Below are positions 1 to 5,604 of a stretch of 5,962 nucleotides of DNA, piece by piece; the first letter of the stretch is position 1, and the number at the start of each line of letters is the position of its first letter. Both the position numbers and the translations under genes were made by a program. The notes below the pieces were generated by a model. That model saw only the letters and a list, made by a program, of their open reading frames with translations. It was not told where the DNA came from and did not search any database. Source of the DNA: an uncultured bacterium (GTDB lineage: Bacteria; Cyanobacteriota; Vampirovibrionia; Gastranaerophilales; Gastranaerophilaceae); the NCBI GenBank assembly GCA_900554385.1, contig USHE01000109.1, positions 1 through 5,962 on the forward strand, written 5' to 3'.

Positions 1-11
1 TACTCAAAACG

Positions 12-45
12 AAAAAAATAAAACCCCTTAAAAATAAGAGGTTTT
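12..45 (-). terminator. Intrinsic terminator of the nifU-nifS operon
   Basis: On the minus strand, just after the nifS stop codon, a hairpin has arms AAAACC-CTTA and TAAG-GGTTTT. They pair over about 10 bp with one internal mismatch around a TTTT loop (plus positions 20-45). A tract of seven T (complement of A12-A18) follows directly. The position 6 bp beyond nifS and the hairpin-plus-U-tract layout make a rho-independent terminator for this operon likely. The stem is AT-rich, so it may be of moderate strength. Confidence 0.75.
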
Positions 46-50
46 ACAAA

Positions 51-1259
51 CTATATAAAATGTTTTTGTTTTTTCAGTTCAGCAAGTTCATTCTGATATG
101 GAGAAATACTTCTGATTTTCTCAATTATTCCCGGAAGGACATCATTCACATAATCAATATCTTTCTCTGTGGTATATTTACTCAATGAGAAACGGATACT
201 GCCATGGATAGCCGTAAACGGAACATTCATAGCTCTTAAAACATGACTTGGCTCAAGAGAACCTGAGGTACACGCACTTCCTGAGCTTGCACAAATACCT
301 AAATCGCTAAGGTGAAGCAAGATAAGTTCCCCTTCAATATATTCAAACCCGATATTTGTAGTGTTTGGAACACGTGCTGCAACACCGGTATTCAGTCTTG
401 CATTATAAATATTTTTAAGAATACCTGCTTCCAATTTATCTCTCAAGCGTTTTACCTCGGTAGCTTCATATTTCAAAAAGTCTGTTGCAATCTCAGCCGC
501 TTTTCCGAGTCCGACGATATACGGAACATTTTCAGTCCCTGCACGCTTGCCTCGTTCCTGATGTCCTCCGATAATCAACGGTGTAATAATAGTTTTAGAA
601 TTACAATACAATGCACCCACACCCTTTGGAGCATGGAATTTATGTCCTGAAATTCCCATCAAATCCACTCCCAGCTCTTGGACGTCAATCGGAATTTTTC
701 CTGCAACTTGAACTGCATCTACGAAGAATTTTGTCTGTGGATTTTTACGCTTAATAATTTCGGAGATTTGGCGGATTGGATTGATAACCCCTGTTTCGTT
801 ATTGGCATACATAACAGAAACCAGAGCCGTATCAAAATTAACAGATTCTTCCAATTGAGCCAAATCAAGCTCGCCATTGGAATTTACTCCGATATAATCA
901 ACTGCATACCCTTGTTTTTCAAGAGTTTGATACAAATTCAAAACGCAAGGATGTTCAACTTTTGTAGTGATAATATGTTTTTTATTTTTATTCATATTAA
1001 GAACACCGCGAATTGCAGTATTTGCACTTTCTGATCCGCAAGAAGTAAAAACAATTTCTTTTTCATTAGACGCATTAAAGAAATCTTTCAATTTTCCACG
1101 GGCTTCACGAATTGCGTGGGCAGGATTTTTAGCAAATTCATACATACTTGAAGGATTTGCGTATTCCTCTTTCAAGGAAGGGAGCATCGCATCTAAAACC
1201 TTATCGTCAACACGGGTTGTCGCATTATTATCAAGGTAAATTAATTTTTTATCCATCAT
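51..1259 (-). CDS. nifS: Cysteine desulfurase NifS/IscS family
   Basis: This 402-residue PLP enzyme removes sulfur from L-cysteine as a persulfide, giving alanine, and passes the sulfur to the Fe-S scaffold. It is a fold-type I aminotransferase acting in the cytosol. The N-terminal YLDNNATT signature (residues 8-15) is present, as are the conserved EH (H103), the ANNETG motif (152-157), D181 and Q184 of FVDAVQ for PLP contacts, the Schiff-base lysine K207 in SGHKF, and the persulfide cysteine C330 in SSGSACTSGS. Length and motifs are complete for the group I (NifS/IscS) class. The start ATG shares one base with the TAA of nifU (TAATGATG). A GAGGTG Shine-Dalgarno at 1273-1268 lies inside the nifU 3' end, 8 nt from the ATG; a second in-frame ATG follows immediately. 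Translational coupling to nifU is therefore expected. No nitrogenase genes are visible, so I infer general Fe-S maturation. The symbol nifS rather than iscS follows from the NifU partner. Confidence 0.95.
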   Translation of the reverse strand: MMDKKLIYLDNNATTRVDDKVLDAMLPSLKEEYANPSSMYEFAKNPAHAIREARGKLKDFFNASNEKEIVFTSCGSESANTAIRGVLNMNKNKKHIITTKVEHPCVLNLYQTLEKQGYAVDYIGVNSNGELDLAQLEESVNFDTALVSVMYANNETGVINPIRQISEIIKRKNPQTKFFVDAVQVAGKIPIDVQELGVDLMGISGHKFHAPKGVGALYCNSKTIITPLIIGGHQERGKRAGTENVPYIVGLGKAAEIATDFLKYEATEVKRLRDKLEAGILKNIYNARLNTGVAARVPNTTNIGFEYIEGELILLHLSDLGICASSGSACTSGSLEPSHVLRAMNVPFTAIHGSIRFSLSKYTTEKDIDYVNDVLPGIIEKIRSISPYQNELAELKKQKHFI

Positions 1260-2104
1260 TAATCACCCACCTCTATAACTTCAATATCTTTACTAACAGT
1301 ATCTTTAAGGGTCATTTCAACGAACTTTTTCAGTGTCAGCATAGAATTTTTACAACCTGAACATTTTCCACGGAGTTTGACATAAACCTTATTTCCATCA
1401 ATATCAACGAGAGTGATATCGCCTCCGTCTTTTTGTAACTCAGGAGATATCTGATTTTCGATAATACTGTTTATTTTCAGAATTCTCTGTGCAGGCGAAA
1501 GCCCTTCTGACTTTTTACTTTCTTCTTTTTTGTAATAAGTGTCTATAATATCTTGAATAAGCCCCTTACATTTACCGCAAGCCCCGCCGGCTTTAGTATA
1601 ATTTGTAATTTCTTCAACTGTAGTCAAGCCGTTTTGTTTTATTGCATCCCATATTAAATTTTCAGTAATACCAAAACATGTACATACAATTTTTTCTTTC
1701 TTTTCTTGTTCTTCGGCTCTGATATCTTCTAAATCCTGATAATCTTCATATCCTTGCAAAGCATCTTCAAGAGCCTCATAGCCCATAACAGAGCAGTGCA
1801 TTTTTTCAGGAGGCAGCCCCTCAAGCTGGTCTGCAATATCTTTATTAGTAATTTTTCTCACCTCAGAAATAGGCTTGCCTATAATCATTTCAGTAAGAAT
1901 ACTTGAACTTGCTACAGCCGACCCGCATCCGAAAGTTTGGAATTTTGCGTCAGTAACTATACCATTTTTTATTTTTAAATATATTTTTAACTGGTCACCA
2001 CAGGCAAGCGAACCTGCAGAACCCACAGCGTCCGCATCATCAATTTTGCCTACGTTACGAGGGTTTCTATAGTGATCCATAACTTTTTCAGAATAATCCC
2101 ACAT
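1259..2104 (-). CDS. nifU: Full-length three-domain NifU Fe-S scaffold protein
   Basis: NifU is the scaffold on which transient Fe-S clusters are built from sulfur delivered by NifS before transfer to apoproteins. The 281-residue protein has all three classical modules. An IscU-like domain (about 1-125) carries cluster ligands C35 (in ACGD, with D37), C60 (FGCGS) and C104 (MHCSV). A central BFD-like [2Fe-2S] domain (about 138-190) has CTC (C141, C143) and CGKC (C176, C179). A C-terminal Nfu domain (about 205-281) has CSGC (C248, C251). This matches the architecture known from nitrogen fixers and from Campylobacterota, where NifU serves as the general scaffold; IscU alone would have only the first module. 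A short charged linker (about 120-137) separates modules one and two. The ATG is preceded by AAAGGA at 2118-2113, spaced 8 nt. It is the first gene of the nifU-nifS operon. No iscR, hscA/B or ferredoxin gene lies beside it. Confidence 0.95.
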   Translation of the reverse strand: MWDYSEKVMDHYRNPRNVGKIDDADAVGSAGSLACGDQLKIYLKIKNGIVTDAKFQTFGCGSAVASSSILTEMIIGKPISEVRKITNKDIADQLEGLPPEKMHCSVMGYEALEDALQGYEDYQDLEDIRAEEQEKKEKIVCTCFGITENLIWDAIKQNGLTTVEEITNYTKAGGACGKCKGLIQDIIDTYYKKEESKKSEGLSPAQRILKINSIIENQISPELQKDGGDITLVDIDGNKVYVKLRGKCSGCKNSMLTLKKFVEMTLKDTVSKDIEVIEVGD

Positions 2105-2141
2105 AATTTATTTCCTTTATTTTATCTCTAACCATAACAAC

Positions 2142-2170
2142 ATTGTAACGCAAAAATTTTTCTCTTTAAA
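2142..2170 (-). promoter_or_regulatory. Predicted sigma70-type promoter of nifU-nifS
   Basis: Reading the minus strand, a TACAAT -10 box (plus 2147-2142, 5 of 6 to consensus) lies 17 nt downstream of TTTAAA (plus 2170-2165, 4 of 6 to the -35 consensus). Transcription would begin near 2135, giving a leader of about 30 nt with the nifU Shine-Dalgarno inside it. The spacer contains the palindrome AAAAATTTTT (2152-2161). In such AT-rich DNA, matches arise by chance, so this is a candidate only. Confidence 0.4.
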
Positions 2171-2182
2171 TATCCTTAATCT

Positions 2183-2211
2183 TTAATTAATTATTATCTT
2201 TATGATAAAAT
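2183..2211 (+). promoter_or_regulatory. Predicted extended -10 promoter of glmU
   Basis: TGATAAAAT at 2203-2211 fits an extended -10 element (TGn followed by TAAAAT, 5 of 6). A weak -35 (TTAATT, 2183-2188) lies 17 nt upstream. Initiation would fall near 2218, just ahead of the AAGGAG Shine-Dalgarno at 2223-2228. That site is 8 nt from the glmU ATG. A perfect inverted repeat TTATC-N5-GATAA (2194-2208) overlaps the -10. This is a candidate based on inspection only. Confidence 0.4.
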
Positions 2212-2236
2212 CAAAACATAATAAGGAGAGTAAAAT

Positions 2237-3514
2237 ATGGATATTAAATCAGTAATTCTTGCGGCCGGGAAAGGTACAAGAATGAAATCTGAAACGCCAA
2301 AAGTTCTACATGAGATTTTCGGAAAAACTCTTGTGGGTTATGTTTTAGATAACGTAAAAAATATAACAAGCGAAAACTTTGTAATAGTAGGTCATCACGC
2401 AGAAGAAGTTGAAAACTTTGTAAAAAAGAACTATACAAATGCAAAAACCGTTTTGCAGACACCGCAATTAGGTACAGGACATGCAGTATCAATGGTATGC
2501 CCTATGTTGAAAGACTACAAAGGTTTAGTTCTTATACTTTGCGGAGATACTCCGTTAATTACTGAAGAAACACTTAAAAAATTCATAGAGTTTCACAAAT
2601 CCCAAAATTCAGACTTAACCGTAATGAGTACAATTTTTGAAAATCCAACAAATTATGGAAGAATAATAAGAGAAACCGACAACACTCTTAAATGTATAGT
2701 TGAAGAAAAAGATGCAACCCCTGAACAAAAAGCCGTAAAAGAAGTCAACGCCGGAATTTACTGTATAGACTGGGCAAAAGTACAACCTGCATTTTCACAA
2801 TTAACAAGCAACAACGCACAGGGTGAATATTACCTCACAGATATTATAGAATGGGGCAAGAAAAACAATCTTAACGTAAATGCCTACATTATGGAAAACT
2901 ACGAAGAAATATTCGGCATAAATTCCCGCCTGCATCTTGCAGAAGCCACTAAAATCATGCAAAAGCGTATTAACGAAAAACACATGATAAACGGAGTTAC
3001 CATTGTTGACCCGTCAACGACTTATATAAGTGCGGATACAGAAATCGGGCAAGACACAATAATATTTCCATCTACCTATATTGAGGGAGCAAACAAAATC
3101 GGAAAAAATTGCAAAATCGGACCTTGCGCACACCTCAGAGGCGGAGTGGAAATTGCAGACAACGTTAAAATAGGCAACTTTGTAGAAGTAAAAAAATCAA
3201 AAATTGCATCTAATACCAACGCAGGGCATTTATCATACATAGGTGACAGTGAAGTAGGCGCACACGTAAATATCGGAGCCGGAACAATTACTGCAAACTA
3301 CAACCCTCAGACAAAAGAGAATAGTAAAACAATTTTGCAAGACAACGTAAAATTAGGTTCAAATTCAGTACTTGTAGCTCCGGTTACGATTGAAGAAGGA
3401 GCAAACGTCGGAGCATTAAGCGTAATTACCAAAAATATTCCGCAATGGTCGCTTGCGCTAACCCGCTCGCCGATAAGAATTCTCTCTGATTGGGTTAAGA
3501 AACAATTAAAATAA
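2237..3514 (+). CDS. glmU: Bifunctional UDP-GlcNAc pyrophosphorylase / GlcN-1-P acetyltransferase
   Basis: GlmU acetylates glucosamine-1-phosphate with acetyl-CoA and then transfers UMP from UTP. The product, UDP-GlcNAc, is the precursor of peptidoglycan and other envelope glycans; the enzyme is cytosolic. The uridyltransferase domain (about 1-229) shows LAAGKGTRM (8-16) with PKVLH (K22), QLGTGHA (77-83), CGDTP (metal ligand D104), N171 in EVNAGIY, and N229 in GINSR. The acetyltransferase domain is a left-handed beta-helix of hexapeptide repeats (about 252-403). It has R301, K319/K320, the catalytic base H331 in AGHLSYIGD, N345 and NY at 354-355. At 425 residues it is shorter than the ~456 of E. 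coli GlmU. By my alignment, about 34 residues (roughly two helix coils) are missing between the conserved DP (258-259) and R301, and a two-residue insertion follows N354-Y355. All key catalytic residues remain, so the gene should be functional. The start is fixed by AAGGAG 8 nt upstream. It is apparently monocistronic. Confidence 0.95.
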   Translation: MDIKSVILAAGKGTRMKSETPKVLHEIFGKTLVGYVLDNVKNITSENFVIVGHHAEEVENFVKKNYTNAKTVLQTPQLGTGHAVSMVCPMLKDYKGLVLILCGDTPLITEETLKKFIEFHKSQNSDLTVMSTIFENPTNYGRIIRETDNTLKCIVEEKDATPEQKAVKEVNAGIYCIDWAKVQPAFSQLTSNNAQGEYYLTDIIEWGKKNNLNVNAYIMENYEEIFGINSRLHLAEATKIMQKRINEKHMINGVTIVDPSTTYISADTEIGQDTIIFPSTYIEGANKIGKNCKIGPCAHLRGGVEIADNVKIGNFVEVKKSKIASNTNAGHLSYIGDSEVGAHVNIGAGTITANYNPQTKENSKTILQDNVKLGSNSVLVAPVTIEEGANVGALSVITKNIPQWSLALTRSPIRILSDWVKKQLK

Positions 3515-3521
3515 TAAGCTT

Positions 3522-3546
3522 AAAGCCTCCTATCGGAGGCTTTTTT
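3522..3546 (+). terminator. Intrinsic terminator after glmU, possibly bidirectional
   Basis: A perfect 9-bp stem, AAAGCCTCC (3522-3530) with GGAGGCTTT (3535-3543), closes a TATC tetraloop and runs into a T tract ending at 3546. It lies 7 bp beyond the glmU TAA. It sits between two convergent genes (the minus-strand gene stops at 3549). In the other orientation the hairpin is followed by a T-poorer tail, so termination of the minus-strand gene here is plausible but weaker. Confidence 0.92.
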
Positions 3547-3548
3547 CG

Positions 3549-4094
3549 TTAATCGAACATCCTTTGTAAAACTTTTGGATGCTCATAACCAGCATGTCCA
3601 AGATATTTTTTAAGCCTTCCGCGCTCACTATAAACATACATTGTAAACACCCCGAACGGACGCAGCCATCTGTCATAAGAGGTTGAAGTGATACCCAAAT
3701 CAATATATGCGACCTTTTCTATAGGATAATCCTCACTTCCATCATTAAGAGCAAGTTTATCATTCAACTTTTTATGAACAAGACGTATACCTGCTGAATT
3801 AAGTTCTTCAGAGGTTAATTTAATATCATTATCGGTATTTAATTCATAAAACGCTTCAAAAAGCTGTTTTTTAAATTTATCGCAACCTACCAAATCTCTA
3901 TAAGAATAATTTCCATCCTCTCGATCTCGAACAAAGTAATACTTTTCTCCGCCGATTTTAATCCAAAAAGGAGTACTCGAAGCGTATTTCGTAGACAGAA
4001 TAGTATACTGCACCGGCATCTGTACATCCCTTGCTAAAACCTCATTTAAGGTCAGAAAACACATAAAAAATACAAATCCCAAAAATCTATTCAT
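3549..4094 (-). CDS. Small exported protein with one EF-hand-like calcium loop
   Basis: I do not recognise a named family for this 181-residue protein. It begins MNRFLGFVFFMCFLTLNEVLA, a typical Sec signal peptide: an Arg, a hydrophobic core of about 14 residues, and a VLA/R cleavage site near residue 21. The mature part is therefore periplasmic or outside. Residues 86-97 (NTDNDIKLTSEE) fit a canonical EF-hand loop, with N86, D88 and D90 at loop positions 1, 3 and 5, L93 at 8 and E97 at 12. Position 6 is Ile rather than Gly, so calcium binding is plausible but not assured. The flanking helices (KKQLFEAFYEL before, EELNSAGIRLV after) are consistent with one EF-hand. The C-terminal part (about 120-181) looks beta-rich and basic. 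The mature protein has a single cysteine, C71. An ORF reading extends 44 codons upstream, but I chose 4094 because AAAGG (4106-4102) lies 7 nt upstream and the signal peptide starts there. No partner gene is adjacent. Confidence 0.8.
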   Translation of the reverse strand: MNRFLGFVFFMCFLTLNEVLARDVQMPVQYTILSTKYASSTPFWIKIGGEKYYFVRDREDGNYSYRDLVGCDKFKKQLFEAFYELNTDNDIKLTSEELNSAGIRLVHKKLNDKLALNDGSEDYPIEKVAYIDLGITSTSYDRWLRPFGVFTMYVYSERGRLKKYLGHAGYEHPKVLQRMFD

Positions 4095-4113
4095 ACGCCC
4101 GCCTTTCAATAAT

Positions 4114-4144
4114 ATTATAACGAAAATAAATAAAAAAAGTTCAA
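4114..4144 (-). promoter_or_regulatory. Predicted promoter of the exported EF-hand-like protein gene
   Basis: On the minus strand, a perfect TATAAT (plus 4119-4114) lies downstream of TTGAAC (plus 4144-4139; TTGA matches the -35 core). The 19-nt spacer is longer than the usual 17. Transcription would begin near 4107, leaving a leader of only about 13 nt that opens with the AAAGG Shine-Dalgarno. The perfect -10 is good evidence; the -35 is uncertain. The element supports the start at 4094, because it falls inside the rejected longer reading frame. Confidence 0.5.
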
Positions 4145-4173
4145 GAGGAATATTTTTGATGTAAAATTTGATT
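4143..4173 (+). promoter_or_regulatory. Unusual start region of the MFS gene: SD + ATG-TAA mini-ORF, or leaderless promoter
   Basis: The only good Shine-Dalgarno, AAGAGGA (4143-4149), is 24 nt from the exporter ATG at 4174, too far to serve it. It is ideally placed (9 nt) for an ATG at 4159 that is followed at once by TAA (4162-4164), in frame with the exporter. The same bases also contain TAAAAT (4162-4167), a good -10 box. That would put the transcription start at or next to the ATG at 4174 and make a leaderless mRNA. An in-frame TTG at 4168 is a third, weaker start. The sequence alone does not decide between these. Confidence 0.4.
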
Positions 4174-5574
4174 ATGACTAACCGAAAAATAAAATGGGCT
4201 ATGTTTGTAATCACTGCAATAGGCAACTTTATTGCAATGCTTGACTCTACAACGGTAAATCTTGCACTTTATCCAATGTCGGTAGATTTACACGTAACAA
4301 TGAGCCAAATTCAGTGGGTAATGATTGCCTATATGCTCATATTGACTGTATTTTTACCATTTTTCGGGAAACTTGGTGATATATTTCCAAAGAACAAACT
4401 TTATGCAACAGGTTTTGGAATATTCGCTATCGGTGCATTTTTAAGCATGATATCACCAACGTTTATTCTGCTTGTTGCGTCAAGGTGTCTGGAGGCGTTG
4501 GGGGCATCTATCATGCTTTCGAACGCTCAGGCAATAATCGCAAGCATCTTAAAAAAAGAACGCAGAGGAAAAGCGCTCGGACTCAACGGATGTATCATTG
4601 CAATAGGCGGAATGAGCGGACCTGCTATTGGGGGTCTGTTAATTAATTCATTTGGCTGGCACTCTGTAATTTTCCCTTGTATTCCTATTGCTGTTACAGG
4701 TGCATTCTATTCCTTAAAAATGCTGCCGAACTACGTAAAAAAGAAGAAATTTAAGTTTGACTACAAAGGGTTTTTCTATTTTACAATAAGCTTATTTGCC
4801 CTTCTACTCGCGATTTCGGAAGGTTACCAGTGGGGCTGGACATCCTTAAAAATAATTACTCTTGGGATAATTACATTCATATTCGGCGCATTATTCTATT
4901 TACGTGACCACAAAATAAATTACCCGCTGATTGATTTCAGTATGTTTAAAATAAAACAGTTCACATTCGGAAACCTTGCCGTAATGATGTCTTATATGGC
5001 AATGTTTACAAACAGCATACTTTTACCGTTTTATCTGCAAGAACTTTTAAAATTCAACGCCCTGCTTTCAGGATTACTAATTCTGCCGTATTCGGTTACT
5101 CTTTCTTTTATCGCACCGATTAGCGGCAGACTATCAGGGAAATATGGAAGCAGGTATTTAACGCTGGCAGGACCTGTTGTTTATATAATTGCATTACTTA
5201 TTTTCACAACATTTGACAAAAACACTCAAATCTGGGAAATAGTTATGGCATCGGGAATTATGGGAATAGGAAACGGACTTTTCCAATCACCGTCTAACAA
5301 CGCCATAATGACAAGCGTCCAAAAAGAAGAACTAGGGATTGCTTCAGGGATTTTGGCACTATCAAGAAATATGGGAAATATCTTGGGAGTTGCTGTTACA
5401 ATTACCTTATTTGAAACCTTCAGAGATATGTTTTTATCAGGCGGACAAATTTATGAAACGGCATTTTTACGCTCATACCACACAACAATGTGGTTTGGAA
5501 TACTTTTTGGAGCAGCCTGCCTCTTATTTGCATACATTGACTATAATCCTCAAAAGCAAAAAAAAAGGCGGTAA
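4174..5574 (+). CDS. DHA2-family (EmrB/QacA-like, 14-TM) MFS drug/H+ antiporter
   Basis: This is an inner-membrane proton-coupled exporter, probably of lipophilic or cationic toxic compounds; the actual substrate cannot be read from sequence. The 466-residue protein shows about 14 hydrophobic segments (roughly 11-32, 47-66, 79-100, 104-125, 138-160, 165-182, 197-215, 226-243, 267-286, 296-318, 328-346, 356-372, 388-411, 436-454), as expected for DHA2. Family motifs are visible: MLDSTTVNLAL in TM1 (D24), motif A GKLGDIFPKNK in the first cytoplasmic loop (65-75), motif B SRCLEALGA with R104, the antiporter motif C GMSGPAIGG (146-154), and a second motif A-like GRLSGKYGSRY (318-328). The tail NPQKQKKRR is basic and cytoplasmic. 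No emrA-like membrane-fusion partner or TetR/MarR regulator is adjacent, so it may act alone. The start ATG lacks a nearby Shine-Dalgarno (see the upstream entry). The 3' end is embedded in the following terminator hairpin. Confidence 0.9.
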   Translation: MTNRKIKWAMFVITAIGNFIAMLDSTTVNLALYPMSVDLHVTMSQIQWVMIAYMLILTVFLPFFGKLGDIFPKNKLYATGFGIFAIGAFLSMISPTFILLVASRCLEALGASIMLSNAQAIIASILKKERRGKALGLNGCIIAIGGMSGPAIGGLLINSFGWHSVIFPCIPIAVTGAFYSLKMLPNYVKKKKFKFDYKGFFYFTISLFALLLAISEGYQWGWTSLKIITLGIITFIFGALFYLRDHKINYPLIDFSMFKIKQFTFGNLAVMMSYMAMFTNSILLPFYLQELLKFNALLSGLLILPYSVTLSFIAPISGRLSGKYGSRYLTLAGPVVYIIALLIFTTFDKNTQIWEIVMASGIMGIGNGLFQSPSNNAIMTSVQKEELGIASGILALSRNMGNILGVAVTITLFETFRDMFLSGGQIYETAFLRSYHTTMWFGILFGAACLLFAYIDYNPQKQKKRR

Positions 5575-5593
5575 CTAAATACCGCCTTTTAAT
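5558..5593. terminator. Bidirectional terminator shared by convergent genes, overlapping the MFS stop codon
   Basis: An 11-bp perfect stem, AAAAGGCGGTA (5563-5573) with TACCGCCTTTT (5580-5590), encloses a 6-nt ACTAAA loop. In plus-strand reading it ends in TTTT with more T downstream and terminates the exporter gene. In minus-strand reading it is followed by nine T (complement of A5558-A5566), an even better U tract for the gene ending at 5605. The left arm includes the last MFS codons and most of its TAA (5572-5574), so coding sequence and terminator are superimposed. Confidence 0.92.
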
Positions 5594-5604
5594 CTTATGA
5601 TTAA

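Noticed and set aside
312..1360. Plus-strand open frames of 70-118 codons opposite nifS.
   Set aside because: They are antisense to a strongly conserved gene, lack ribosome sites and show no recognisable protein features; they are shadows of the nifS reading frame.
51..2104. A nitrogen-fixation gene cluster.
   Set aside because: Only nifU and nifS are present. Neither is specific to nitrogenase, and no other nif gene appears in the 6 kb.
2190..2212. Resemblance of the glmU promoter inverted repeat to a Fur box.
   Set aside because: Only a GATAA-type half-site match in AT-rich DNA; the 19-bp consensus is not met.
2244..2983. Minus-strand open frames of 60-82 codons opposite glmU.
   Set aside because: They lie wholly within conserved glmU coding sequence and have no initiation signals or family resemblance.
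4095..4226. A 44-codon upstream extension of the exported EF-hand-like protein, starting at 4226.
   Set aside because: It overlaps the start of the divergent exporter, has no Shine-Dalgarno, and spans a perfect TATAAT promoter box. The shorter start has AAAGG at 7 nt and gives a textbook signal peptide.
5339..5578. A 79-codon plus-strand frame within the exporter 3' end, considered as a slippage product through the A9 run.
   Set aside because: The frame is a +1 shadow of membrane segments 13-14. The A9 run lies at the very end, so slippage would alter only a few terminal residues, with no evidence of a programmed event.
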